DNA of 64,000 nucleotides, taken from NCBI GenBank assembly GCA_934168205.1, contig CAKPMX010000001.1:372001-436000 (forward strand). The letters run 5' to 3'. Positions 34,942 to 44,120 of this stretch are shown here, one piece after another. The first letter of the stretch is position 1. Each line of letters opens with the position of its first letter. The position numbers and the translations under genes were made by a program. Origin of the DNA: an uncultured Bacilli bacterium. GTDB lineage: Bacteria; Bacillota_I; Bacilli_A; RF39; UBA660. Under the pieces are notes generated by a model, which was not told the origin of the DNA, searched no databases, and worked only from the letters and a program-made list of their open reading frames with translations.

Positions 34942-35072
34942 ATCACTGAAATAAAAATAAATACTGATATATATAGTTTGAAAAAATATTAAAATAAATT
35001 CTAAATTGATCAGAAAATATTCAAAAATTTTTTTCCACAAGTAAAATTATGTAAAATTTATCGATAAAAACG

Positions 35073-35100
35073 CAAAAAAAGAAAGGCACAACGCCTTTCT
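35073..35100 (-). terminator. Terminator of the gyrA transcript
   Basis: Stem AGAAAGGC/GCCTTTCT with a 5-nt loop (arms at about 35080-35087 and 35093-35100), followed by seven T on the minus strand. It lies 20 bases past the gyrA stop. Confidence 0.92.
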
Positions 35101-35119
35101 TAAATTTTAATTTTATAAA

Positions 35120-37543
35120 TTAATTATCTTCTTCATCTTTTGTTACTAAAGCAACCGTTGAAACTAATTCGTTATTCTTTAAATTGATAAGTCTAACACC
35201 TTGAGTAGCACGTCTTAAAAGAGAAACTTGATTCAATGGCATTTTCATAATAGTACCATTATCAGTAACAATAACAATATCATATTCTTCGCTTTCAATA
35301 CGTTTTAAAGCAACCATAGTACCATTCTTTTCAGTAATATTTAATGCTTTAACACCCTTACTACCTCTATGAGTTAATCTATATTCATCAATAACAGTTC
35401 GTTTACCGTATCCTTTATCAGTAACAATTAAAACTTCTTGCCCTGGATTAACAACTTCTGATCCAATAACATAACTTCCATCTAAATCAATACCTTTTAC
35501 ACCAGAGCTACTTCTTCCCATAGGTCTTATTTCACTTTCAACAAAGCGAACCATTCTACCATTATTAGCTCCAATAGCAACTTCATCATTTCCACAAGTC
35601 TTTCTTACAGAAATTAACTCATCATTTTCCTTTAATACAATAGCAATTTTACCAGATTTTCTAATATTATTAAATTCTGAAATATCAGTTCTCTTAACTA
35701 TTCCATTCTTAGTAGCAAACACTAAATATTTAATATCATCAGACGAAGCAGAAATTTCCACAATCGAACTAATGTTCTCATCTTTATCTAATTGTAGTAA
35801 ATTTATTATTGGAAGACCCTTTGATTGCCTTGAAAATTCAGGAACTTCATAACCCTTCATACGATAAACTCTACCCTTATTAGAGAAGAACAATACATAG
35901 TCATGAGTTTTCATAGAAATTAATTGTTCCACAAAATCTTCTTCATGAGTAGTCATACCATTAACACCTACACCACCACGATTTTGCGTACGGTAAGTAT
36001 CAGATCTTAATCTTTTAATATAACCATTACGAGTTAATGTAATAATTACATCTTCATTAGGTATCAAAGACTCATCTTCAATATATTCAATAGCAGTCAT
36101 ATCAATATTTGTACGACGCTCATCACCATATTTTTCCTTAATTTCTAACAATTCATTCTTGATAACTTCTAAAACCTTAGAATCACTAGCTAAAATGCCA
36201 CGTAACTCTTCAATTAATTTTAATAAGTCATTTAATTCATTTTCAATTTTTTCACGTTCTAAACCGGTTAAACGACGTAATTTCATTTCTAGAATAGCAT
36301 TAGCCTGAATTTCACTTAACTTAAAGTTATTCATCAAGCCAGTTCTAGCCTCATCATCAGACTTAGCAGCTCTAATTAATTTAATAACAGCATCAATATT
36401 ATCAAGTGCTATCTTTAAACCTTCTAAAATATGAACACGTTTTTCAGCAACATCTAAGTCATATTTAGTTCTTCTAATAATTACTTCACGTTGGAAATCG
36501 ATATATTTAACTATAATATCCTTTAAACCTAAAGTCTTTGGAACACCTTGATCCAACATTAAGAATATAATTCCATACGTAGTTTGAAATGAAGTATGCT
36601 TATATAACTTATTTAAAACAACTTGGGCATTTGCATCTTTCTTTAAAGTTATTGTAATTTTGATACCATTCTTTAAATCAGAATGATAATCAGCTATACC
36701 TTCTATTGTCTTATTATGAACAAGTTCAGCAACCTTATTTTTCAACTCTAAAGTATTTACACCATAAGGAACTTCATCGATTATTATACAGTGCTTACCA
36801 TTTACTTCTTCAATTGTAGCTTTACTTCTGATAGTAATAGTACCTCTGCCAGTTTCATAAGCCTTTCTGATACCAGCATTTCCTAAAATTGTTGCGCCAG
36901 TAGGAAAATCCGGTCCTTTAATATATTGCATTAATTCATCAAGTTCAATATCATGATTATCAATATAAGCAACACAACCATCAATTACCTCTCTCAAATT
37001 ATGAGGTGGTATATTAGTAGCCATACCAACAGCTATACCAGTAGTACCATTAACTAAAATATTAGGGAAACGTGAAGGTAATACTTCAGGTTCTCTTTCA
37101 CTTTCATCAAAGTTTGGACTAAAATTAACTGTATTTTTATTAATATTTCTAAGTAATTCCAAAGAAATTTTTGAAAGACGAGACTCTGTATAACGCATAG
37201 CAGCAGCTCCATATCCTTCAATATTACCAAAGTTACCATGACCATCAACTAACATATATCTATACGAGAAGTCTTGAGCCATTCTTACCATTGCTTCATA
37301 TATACTAGAATCGCCATGTGGATGATATTTACCCATAACATCCCCAACAATTCTAGCACTCTTTTTATGAGGTTTATCAGGTGTATAACCAGATTCATAC
37401 ATAGAATAAAGAATTCTTCTGTGAACCGGCTTTAAACCATCTCTTAAATCAGGAAGTGCACGAGCAACGATAACACTCATAGAATACTCTAAAAAAGAAT
37501 CTTGGACTTCTTTAACAATATTATTTTTTTCTAATCTATCCAT
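35120..37543 (-). CDS. gyrA: DNA gyrase subunit A
   Basis: An 807-residue subunit that cuts and rejoins DNA. The N-terminal block reads YSMSVIVARALPDLRDGLKP, and the active-site Tyr lies in AAAMRYTESRLSK. The C-terminal beta-pinwheel has the GyrA box as QNRGGVG. Length is normal. It follows gyrB by 12 bases with AGGAGGTTTTAGGT before the ATG. Transcription runs away from the origin and ends before the parS region. Confidence 0.98.
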   Translation of the reverse strand: MDRLEKNNIVKEVQDSFLEYSMSVIVARALPDLRDGLKPVHRRILYSMYESGYTPDKPHKKSARIVGDVMGKYHPHGDSSIYEAMVRMAQDFSYRYMLVDGHGNFGNIEGYGAAAMRYTESRLSKISLELLRNINKNTVNFSPNFDESEREPEVLPSRFPNILVNGTTGIAVGMATNIPPHNLREVIDGCVAYIDNHDIELDELMQYIKGPDFPTGATILGNAGIRKAYETGRGTITIRSKATIEEVNGKHCIIIDEVPYGVNTLELKNKVAELVHNKTIEGIADYHSDLKNGIKITITLKKDANAQVVLNKLYKHTSFQTTYGIIFLMLDQGVPKTLGLKDIIVKYIDFQREVIIRRTKYDLDVAEKRVHILEGLKIALDNIDAVIKLIRAAKSDDEARTGLMNNFKLSEIQANAILEMKLRRLTGLEREKIENELNDLLKLIEELRGILASDSKVLEVIKNELLEIKEKYGDERRTNIDMTAIEYIEDESLIPNEDVIITLTRNGYIKRLRSDTYRTQNRGGVGVNGMTTHEEDFVEQLISMKTHDYVLFFSNKGRVYRMKGYEVPEFSRQSKGLPIINLLQLDKDENISSIVEISASSDDIKYLVFATKNGIVKRTDISEFNNIRKSGKIAIVLKENDELISVRKTCGNDEVAIGANNGRMVRFVESEIRPMGRSSSGVKGIDLDGSYVIGSEVVNPGQEVLIVTDKGYGKRTVIDEYRLTHRGSKGVKALNITEKNGTMVALKRIESEEYDIVIVTDNGTIMKMPLNQVSLLRRATQGVRLINLKNNELVSTVALVTKDEEDN

Positions 37544-37555
37544 ACCTAAAACCTC

Positions 37556-39484
37556 CTACACATCCAAATTTTCCACATAAGTAGCATTTGTTTCAATAAA
37601 TTCTCTTCTTGGACCTACTTCTTCACCCATAAGCTTAGAGAAAACCTCATCAGCAGCAATAGTATCATCAACAGTTATTTGTCTTAAAACTCTTTTGTGT
37701 ATATCCATTGTAGTTTCATTTAATTCTTCAGCATCCATTTCTCCTAAACCTTTCATACGCATAATATCGTATTTAGTATTAGGAGATAAAGTCGCTAAAT
37801 ATTCATCTCTTTCTTGCTCATTTAAAACATATTTTATAGTTTTACCATGTTTTATAACAAATAATGGAGGTTGAGCTGCATAAACATGTCCTGCTTCTAC
37901 AATAGGTCTAAAGAATCTATAGAATAAAGTTAATAATAAAACTCTAATATGACTTCCATCAACATCAGCATCCGTCATGATAATTATTTTATGATAACGT
38001 AATTTACTCAAATCAAATTCTTCACCAATACCAGTACCAAATGCTGTAATAATAGTTCTTATTTCTTCATTTGACAAGGCCCTGTCAATTCTAGCCTTTT
38101 CAACATTCAAAATCTTACCACGTAAAGGTAAAATAGCTTGAGTCATACTATCTCTACCTTTTATAGCAGACCCGCCTGCTGAATCTCCTTCGACTAAGAA
38201 TATTTCACTAATACTAGCATCTTTACTCTTACAGTCAGAAAGTTTGCCGTAGAAATTAGTTACATCTAAGTCACCTTTTCTTCTAGTTAACTCCCTAGCC
38301 TTTTTAGCAGCAACACGAGCTCTACTAGCAGTCATGGATTTTTCAATAATTACCTTAGCCTGATCAGGATTTTCCATTAAAAATCTCTCAAAAGACTCTG
38401 AAAAAATTTTATCCACAACCCCACGAACCTCACTATTTCCTAGTTTCGTCTTAGTTTGTCCCTCAAATTGAGGATCAGGATGTTTAACAGAAACTATCAT
38501 AGTTATACCTTCTCTAACATCATCACCAGTTAAAGGATCATCATTTTGTTTTAATATTCCTGCAGATACTGCATATTTATTTAAAACTCTTGTTAAAGCT
38601 CTTCTAGCTCCATCTTCATGAGTACCACCTTCAGGAGTAGTAATATTATTAACAAATGAATAAATACAAGAATTATAAGTTTCATTATATTGTAAAGCTA
38701 TTTCAACACTTATATCCTTATCTTTTCCAGATACATCAACAATAGTTTCATGAATAGGATTTTTATTAGCATTAATCATAGCAACATATTCACTTATACC
38801 ACCTTCATAGCAAAATGAATCTTTTTTATCTGCTTCTCTTTCATCATATAAAGATATTCTAAGACCTTTATTTAAAAAGGCTAATTCTCTTAATCTTTTC
38901 ATTAAAATATCATAGTCATAAACCGTAGTTTCAGTAAAAATTTCATCATCTGGTAAAAAATGAACTGTAGTACCTGTTCTATCATCATCACATTTATCAA
39001 TTATTTTTAAACTATCATCAGGATGTCCACCATGACTAAATCTTTGATAATAAACATTTCCATTTTTATATACTTTTACTTCTAGCCAGTCACTTAGTGC
39101 ATTAACAACACTGGCACCAACACCATGAAGACCACCAGATACTTTATAGCCTCCACCACCAAATTTACCACCAGCATGCAATACTGTATAAACTGTTTCA
39201 ACAGTACTTTTACCAGTCTTTGGATGGATATCAACAGGTATACCTCTACCATCATCTTTTACAGTAATACTATTATCCTTACCAATAATAACTTCAATAT
39301 GTGAACAATAGCCAGCTAAGGCTTCATCTATAGCATTATCAACAATTTCCCATACTAAATGATGTAATCCTCTAGAACTAGTACTTCCAATATACATTCC
39401 AGGTCGCTTTCTAACGGCCTCTAAACCTTCAAGAACCTGAATTGAAGACGAATCATATGATCCTTTTACTTTTTCTTCATTCAT
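37556..39484 (-). CDS. gyrB: DNA gyrase subunit B
   Basis: A 642-residue ATPase subunit. The GHKL ATP site has EIVDNAIDEALAG and GGGGYKVSGGLHGVG, and the Toprim domain has LVEGDSAGGSA and MTDADVDGSHIR. It is complete and of usual length. It follows recF by 8 bases; its SD AGGAAG is made from the last recF codons. Confidence 0.98.
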   Translation of the reverse strand: MNEEKVKGSYDSSSIQVLEGLEAVRKRPGMYIGSTSSRGLHHLVWEIVDNAIDEALAGYCSHIEVIIGKDNSITVKDDGRGIPVDIHPKTGKSTVETVYTVLHAGGKFGGGGYKVSGGLHGVGASVVNALSDWLEVKVYKNGNVYYQRFSHGGHPDDSLKIIDKCDDDRTGTTVHFLPDDEIFTETTVYDYDILMKRLRELAFLNKGLRISLYDEREADKKDSFCYEGGISEYVAMINANKNPIHETIVDVSGKDKDISVEIALQYNETYNSCIYSFVNNITTPEGGTHEDGARRALTRVLNKYAVSAGILKQNDDPLTGDDVREGITMIVSVKHPDPQFEGQTKTKLGNSEVRGVVDKIFSESFERFLMENPDQAKVIIEKSMTASRARVAAKKARELTRRKGDLDVTNFYGKLSDCKSKDASISEIFLVEGDSAGGSAIKGRDSMTQAILPLRGKILNVEKARIDRALSNEEIRTIITAFGTGIGEEFDLSKLRYHKIIIMTDADVDGSHIRVLLLTLFYRFFRPIVEAGHVYAAQPPLFVIKHGKTIKYVLNEQERDEYLATLSPNTKYDIMRMKGLGEMDAEELNETTMDIHKRVLRQITVDDTIAADEVFSKLMGEEVGPRREFIETNATYVENLDV

Positions 39485-39492
39485 TAAATAAT

Positions 39493-40605
39493 CTACTTCC
39501 TTTCTACATTTCCATTAGAAACTTTATATATATAAGCATTTTCTAAATATTTTTTATTTATACCATTCAAATTAGTAGTAGTTAAAATACTCTGAATATC
39601 TTTACTATTAATCAGTTTCAACAACTTATTTTGCTTTTTCAAATCAAACTCACTAAATATATCATCTAATAAAACTACCGGATAAAATCCAGTTAAGTTC
39701 TTAAATATATCAATTTCTGATAACTTAAAAGATAATATAGCTAATTTTTGTTGACCTTGTGATCCATAATATTTTAAATCATTTCCATTAAATTGAAAGA
39801 TAAAATCATCTCTATGAGGACCAAAAATAGTCATACCATAGTTCAATTCTTTCATGTAATTTTTTTCAAATGTTGTTTCCAATTTTTCTTTCATAGATAT
39901 AGAATCATAACTACTAAATTCAACATTAGGTAAATAAATAATTTTTAATCCAGATGTATTAGAAATTTCCCTGAAATAGTTATCAATATTATCATTGATT
40001 AAATCTATATATTCTTTTCGTTTTTGGTAAATAATTATAGCTTTTTCTATTAACCGTTCAGTAATTATATCTAAGTATTTTTTATCAGCTATACTATTAC
40101 TAAAAAGAATTTTTAAATATTCATTACGCGTTTTCAAAATTTTATTGTACTCATTATAAGTATTTAAATAAACTTTAGAAATTTGAGACAACTGAATATT
40201 TAATAAATTTCTTCTGATACTTGGTGAATCTTTAATTATATCTAAATCATCAGGAGTAAAAACAATAACATTTAAATTAGATATATAATCTGCTATTTTT
40301 TTAACATCTGTCTTATTAACACTAATTTTTTTACTATCATTTGTTATTACAACCTCTAATTTAGAAGTAATAATATCTTTTTTTATTGTTCCTTTAATTG
40401 TACACTTACTTTTATTAAATTGAATTATATTAGGATTTGCACCTATTCTATGAGATTTAGTAAGTGCCAAAAACACTATAGATTCCAATATATTTGTTTT
40501 ACCTTGAGCATTATCACCGATAAAAATATTCATTTTTTTATTAAAATGAATTTCAGCATTGGAATAATTTCTGAAATTAACCAAGTTTATTTTAGTTATT
40601 TTCAT
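39493..40605 (-). CDS. recF: DNA replication and repair ATPase RecF
   Basis: A 370-residue ABC-type ATPase of the RecFOR pathway. KINLVNFRNYSNAEIHFN and Walker A IGDNAQGKTN start the protein. The signature motif lies in YGSQGQQKLAILSFKL, and VVLLDDIFSEFD is Walker B. No strong ribosome site precedes the ATG; an 8-codon leader ORF with a good SD ends over the start (ATGA). The S4-domain gene yaaA that precedes recF in Bacillus is not present. Confidence 0.96.
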   Translation of the reverse strand: MKITKINLVNFRNYSNAEIHFNKKMNIFIGDNAQGKTNILESIVFLALTKSHRIGANPNIIQFNKSKCTIKGTIKKDIITSKLEVVITNDSKKISVNKTDVKKIADYISNLNVIVFTPDDLDIIKDSPSIRRNLLNIQLSQISKVYLNTYNEYNKILKTRNEYLKILFSNSIADKKYLDIITERLIEKAIIIYQKRKEYIDLINDNIDNYFREISNTSGLKIIYLPNVEFSSYDSISMKEKLETTFEKNYMKELNYGMTIFGPHRDDFIFQFNGNDLKYYGSQGQQKLAILSFKLSEIDIFKNLTGFYPVVLLDDIFSEFDLKKQNKLLKLINSKDIQSILTTTNLNGINKKYLENAYIYKVSNGNVERK

Positions 40606-40628
40606 TTAAATCCGCAAAAAAGACACAT
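40602..40628 (-). CDS. Possible 8-codon leader peptide coupled to recF
   Basis: ATG to TGA encoding MCLFCGFK. The SD-like AGGTGAGAAT lies directly upstream, and the TGA overlaps the recF ATG as ATGA. RecF itself lacks a good SD. This layout suggests translational coupling. Two Cys codons in eight are notable. It may also be chance. Confidence 0.4.
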   Translation of the reverse strand: MCLFCGFK

Positions 40629-40673
40629 ATTCTCACCTATCCCCTATTTCAGTATTCCTATACACACATACAT

Positions 40674-40679
40674 ATTATA
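40674..40679 (-). promoter_or_regulatory. Extended -10 promoter of recF-gyrB-gyrA
   Basis: TATAAT on the minus strand preceded by TGG (a TGn extension). No good -35 was found. It lies between the comK terminator and the recF leader ORF. Confidence 0.5.
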
Positions 40680-40703
40680 CCATAAGAAGCCAAATAAAGC
40701 ACG

Positions 40704-40730
40704 AAAAAAATAGTTATAATCAACTATTTT
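40704..40730 (-). terminator. Terminator of comK homologue
   Basis: Stem AAAATAGTT/AACTATTTT (40707-40715 with 40722-40730) followed by T on the minus strand. It touches the stop codon. Confidence 0.85.
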
Positions 40731-41176
40731 TATTTATTTTTTCGATTTCTCATAATTAAATCTAAACGAGAAGCTCTTGATATCTGATTTTCAATTGTTC
40801 TATACGAACATGGAACAATTATTTCCTTAAAATTATCAAATATTATCTTTGTATTAGTATTATCTACTCTTTCAAAACTTTTAACTCTACTTAAAGATAT
40901 CCAAGCACAGTCTTGTGCTGAAGGTGAAGTCGTTGGAAAAACAACTATATTATTAGTATCTTCAACGATAATAGGAACTTTATACTCCGCTCCTAAAATA
41001 GATCTAGCACTATCTTTGCGACCATTATAAGTACTACCAAAATACTTACAAGACTCTTCCATTATTTTAAATGGTGTTTCATCAATGATATATCTATCAT
41101 CATCTTCATAAACTAAACTACTTTCTTCTTCATTTGGAACAACAGCTAATGTCCCTTTACTAAATTCATATTTCAT
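40730..41176 (-). CDS. comK: ComK-family competence transcription factor homologue
   Basis: A 148-residue protein with clear ComK hallmarks: FKIMEESCKYFGSTYNGRKD matches the Bacillus LQIVDRSCRFFGSSYAGRK, and VPIIVEDTNNIVVFPTTSPS with CAWISLSRVKSFERV matches PPIMVDPSNQIFLFPTLSST and CGWISHVHVKEF. CSYRTIENQISRASRLDLIM completes the match. Bacillus ComK is 192 residues; this form lacks the C-terminal tail that holds the FMLYPK site for MecA/ClpC-directed decay. It lies between dnaN and recF as a separate transcript with its own terminator. GGGGGAAATAAG precedes the ATG. Confidence 0.9.
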   Translation of the reverse strand: MKYEFSKGTLAVVPNEEESSLVYEDDDRYIIDETPFKIMEESCKYFGSTYNGRKDSARSILGAEYKVPIIVEDTNNIVVFPTTSPSAQDCAWISLSRVKSFERVDNTNTKIIFDNFKEIIVPCSYRTIENQISRASRLDLIMRNRKNK

Positions 41177-41192
41177 CTTATTTCCCCCTATA

Positions 41193-41216
41193 GAAAACGA
41201 CTATTTCCTCGTTTTC
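41193..41216. promoter_or_regulatory. Inverted repeat upstream of comK
   Basis: Perfect 8-bp arms GAAAACGA and TCGTTTTC separated by 8 nt, about 17 bases before the comK start. It may be a leader hairpin or an operator. The AAAA and TTTT ends recall ComK boxes, but the spacing does not fit AAAA-N5-TTTT. Confidence 0.5.
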
Positions 41217-41271
41217 ACACAAAATATACCAAATTTTTTTGTCAAAATTTATCAAAAAATGTAGAACAAAC

Positions 41272-41298
41272 AAAAAAATAGAAGAATTTTATCTTCTA
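41272..41298 (-). terminator. Terminator of dnaN
   Basis: Stem TAGAAGA/TCTTCTA (41279-41285 with 41292-41298) followed by seven T on the minus strand. Confidence 0.85.
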
Positions 41299-41333
41299 CT
41301 TATATTATTATCATTAAATTTAAATATCCTAGA

Positions 41334-42461
41334 CTAATATGTACGAATTGGTAAAACTAATTGAGTAAGACTAGTATCTTCTGAAGATTTAATCAAAATT
41401 GGCTTAATTTCACCAACAAAATGAATATCAACAGTTTCTGTGGAAAAACTTCTTAAAGCTTCCATCATATATTTAGCACTAAATGAAATCTTAATATTTT
41501 CATCATTATTCTTAGTAATTGGCATTTTTTCTTCAACTCTACCAATTTCTGCAGAACTACTTCTCAAAATCAAATACTCATCAGTAGTTTCTAAAGTGAC
41601 TATATTCTTCTCTTTATCACTTGTTAATATACTAACACGGTCAATAACATCATAAAAATCATTAAGTTTAGTACTAATAACTAATAATGAATCATCTGGT
41701 AACAAATTAGCTGTATTAGGATAAGTACCAGAAATTAATCTAGATTCAAATTTCAAATTATTATTTTTAAATAAAATCTTATTATTAAAGATATGTAATT
41801 CAACAGTATCCTCGTCATCACCTAATATTTTACTGAATTCAACAATATTTTTACTAGGAATAACAATATTATAGTTTTCTTCACTTTCTCTATCTAATTT
41901 AACAATTTTTCTAGCTAAACGATAAGAATCAGTAGAATTACATTCTAATACATCCCCTACTATATTAAAGTTAATACCAGTTAATACTAACTTACCCTCT
42001 TCATTTGAAGATGCGAAAGCTGTTTGATTAACAATACTCTTAAATACACCAGCATTAATACTAATTTTCTTTTTACTTTCTTCTAAACCAATATTAGGAT
42101 ATTCACTTTCACTAATACCATTTAAATTAAATTCACTATTTTCTGTGTAAATTAATATTTTTAATTCATCAACAACTTCAATATTAATATATTTATCTGG
42201 TAATTTTCTAACAATATCAAGAATATACTTACCCTGAATAATAATACTACCTTCATTTTCTATTTTAAAATCATCTTCATTAACACAATCTATACTAGTT
42301 TGAATAGTAATATCATTATCACTAGCAGTTAATGTTAATTTCTTCTTCTTTAATTCAAATTTAATTCCTGCTAAAACTGGTATTAAGTTTTTTGTAGAAA
42401 TAGCTTTAGAAACTTTATTTAAAGCATCTAATAATAAATCCTTTTTAATTGTAAATTTCAT
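41334..42461 (-). CDS. dnaN: DNA polymerase III beta sliding clamp
   Basis: A 375-residue ring-forming processivity clamp. It starts MKFTIKKDLLLDALNKVSKA and has three clamp domains, with NLIPVLAGIKFEL, SDNDITIQT, IIQGKYILDIVRKLP and a C-terminal QLVLPIRTY. It is complete. The gap to dnaA holds the downstream half of the origin. Confidence 0.98.
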   Translation of the reverse strand: MKFTIKKDLLLDALNKVSKAISTKNLIPVLAGIKFELKKKKLTLTASDNDITIQTSIDCVNEDDFKIENEGSIIIQGKYILDIVRKLPDKYINIEVVDELKILIYTENSEFNLNGISESEYPNIGLEESKKKISINAGVFKSIVNQTAFASSNEEGKLVLTGINFNIVGDVLECNSTDSYRLARKIVKLDRESEENYNIVIPSKNIVEFSKILGDDEDTVELHIFNNKILFKNNNLKFESRLISGTYPNTANLLPDDSLLVISTKLNDFYDVIDRVSILTSDKEKNIVTLETTDEYLILRSSSAEIGRVEEKMPITKNNDENIKISFSAKYMMEALRSFSTETVDIHFVGEIKPILIKSSEDTSLTQLVLPIRTY

Positions 42462-42592
42462 ATATATTCCTTCTTTCTTTTATATTATTTATATTATTAA
42501 TGTGGAAAAAGTTGAAAACTCTAATTTTACTAATATTTATCGTGTTTTTTATTAACATTTATTTGTGGATAAAATTAAATTTAATCGAAGTT
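42462..42592. other. dnaA-dnaN gap, probable downstream oriC part
   Basis: A very AT-rich 131-bp gap. A perfect DnaA box on the minus strand (TTATCCACA, 42564-42572) is followed on that strand, towards dnaN, by an A/T-only-rich stretch. A one-mismatch box TTTTCCACA (42501-42509) is followed by TTAATAATATAAATAATA, which could serve as unwinding sequence with DnaA-trio-like TAA repeats. In Bacillus the unwinding element is also between dnaA and dnaN. Confidence 0.65.
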
Positions 42593-43960
42593 TTACACAA
42601 CACCTATATCCTTTTTCAATTTTTCTATTATATTTGCCAGGTCTTTATTGATTTTTATTTCGTTTTCTATCTTTTCCACAGAATGCATAACAGTTGAATG
42701 ATCTTTTCCCCCAAATTCTGTTCCTATCTTAGGAAAAGACTCACTTGTCATATTCCTACAGAGGTACATAGCAATTTGCCTTGGGAAAGATATATTTGAA
42801 CTCCTCTTTTTACTCCTAATATCTTCAACAGAAATCTGAAAGTACTCAGAAACAATTTTTTGTATTCGTTGAATGTCATTCTTTTCACACATTCCTTTAC
42901 TAATAAAGTCTTTTAGAGCTTCAATAGCTAAATCTAAAGTAATATCAACGCCACCCATGATCGTAGAATAAGCAACTATTCTTGTTATAGAACCTTCTAA
43001 TTGCCTTACATCTGTGCCAATATTTGACGCTATATATTCAATAACTTCTTCAGAAATTTCTTTTTCAAAGTTACCAGCAATTATCTTTTTCTTTAAAATT
43101 TGCATTCGTAAAGAAAAGTCAGGTGGAAAAATATTAACTGTTAATCCCCAACAAAACCTAGTTCTTAACCTATCTTCCAACAATTTCAAGTCATCTGGAG
43201 AACGGTCTGAAGAAATTATTATTTGTTTACTATCATTATATAATGAATTAAAAGTATGAAAAAATTCTTGTTGTGTCTTAGTAGCACCGCCTAAAAATTG
43301 AATATCATCAATTATAAGAACATCAATATTTCTATATTTATTCTTAAAAAAGTCTACATAATTAAAGTTAGTTCCAGAATCATCTTTCTTATTTAACTTA
43401 ATAAAGTCCTGTGTAAATTGATCAGAAGTAACATATAAAACCTTTTTATTACTATTTTCTAATATATAGTTGCCAATAGCATGCATCAAATGAGTCTTAC
43501 CTAGTCCACTATTTCCATATATAAATAATGGATTATACATTTTACCAGGATTTTCAGCAACCGACAACGCCGCAGCATGTGCAAACTTGTTACTATTACC
43601 TACTATAAAGTTTTCAAAAGTATATTTAGCATTGAGATTTGAATGTACTTTATTATTAGGTATACCCTCTACTACCTCTTCTACTTCAATTTTTTTAGGT
43701 AGCACTTCCTCTATTTCTTCCTTTAAAATCAATACTAATTCAAAATTAGTACCTGTAATATCATTTAAAGTTTTTATAATTAAATCAGCATAATTATCCA
43801 TCAAATGCTTTTTATGTATAGGCATTGGAACAATTATATATGCTTTACCGTTTTCTAATCTATGCAACTGAGTATCAGCAAACCAAGTGGTAAAAGATAA
43901 AGAAGTTAGTTCATCTTTTATTTGACCTAAGAACTTGGTCCATAAAATATCGACATTCAT
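42593..43960 (-). CDS. dnaA: Chromosomal replication initiator DnaA
   Basis: A 455-residue initiator. Domain I runs to about residue 80, a short linker follows, the AAA+ core has Walker A GNSGLGKT (149-156) and Walker B IIDDI (216-220), and the C-terminal DNA-binding domain has GGKDHSTVMHS (417-427). The start at 43960 is set by GGGGAGATGGTAGA and by the family N-terminus DILWTKFLGQI. The open frame runs 61 codons further, across the upstream origin, and is not coding there. Confidence 0.98.
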   Translation of the reverse strand: MNVDILWTKFLGQIKDELTSLSFTTWFADTQLHRLENGKAYIIVPMPIHKKHLMDNYADLIIKTLNDITGTNFELVLILKEEIEEVLPKKIEVEEVVEGIPNNKVHSNLNAKYTFENFIVGNSNKFAHAAALSVAENPGKMYNPLFIYGNSGLGKTHLMHAIGNYILENSNKKVLYVTSDQFTQDFIKLNKKDDSGTNFNYVDFFKNKYRNIDVLIIDDIQFLGGATKTQQEFFHTFNSLYNDSKQIIISSDRSPDDLKLLEDRLRTRFCWGLTVNIFPPDFSLRMQILKKKIIAGNFEKEISEEVIEYIASNIGTDVRQLEGSITRIVAYSTIMGGVDITLDLAIEALKDFISKGMCEKNDIQRIQKIVSEYFQISVEDIRSKKRSSNISFPRQIAMYLCRNMTSESFPKIGTEFGGKDHSTVMHSVEKIENEIKINKDLANIIEKLKKDIGVV

Positions 43961-44111
43961 TCTACCATCTCCCCACAAGATAAATAAACTACGATTAGTG
44001 TACATTAAATTGTGAAAAAAATAAACCATTTTATTACAAAAATTTTTTTCAACATGATTTCCACATTTTTTTGCACAACTCAAATCATTAATAAATAAGA
44101 ATAAAATCAAC

Positions 44112-44120
44112 TTATCCACA
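44112..44120 (+). other. DnaA box, perfect
   Basis: TTATCCACA within the dnaA-rpmH cluster; a second, two-mismatch box abuts it. Confidence 0.85.

Larger units (their letters stand above)
33783..35072. other. Gene-free parS/Noc-site region between the SRP RNA and gyrA
   Basis: About 1.29 kb with no supported gene on either strand, very AT-rich. It holds six parS or parS-like palindromes and three perfect Noc sites. In order: parS 33820, parS-like 33942, parS 34083, Noc 34141, parS 34438, Noc 34496, parS 34682, degenerate Noc 34739, parS 34863, Noc 34922. Three intact parS-Noc pairs have start-to-start spacings of 58, 58 and 59 bp. A 12-bp palindrome TGATATATATCA is at 34329-34340. The site lies about 9-10 kb from dnaA on the left arm. 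Confidence 0.9.

Noticed and set aside
38409..38417. A perfect DnaA box TTATCCACA inside gyrB, and another in pth at 27038-27046.
   Set aside because: Single boxes in coding sequence far from the cluster are expected by chance in AT-rich DNA and have no neighbouring boxes.
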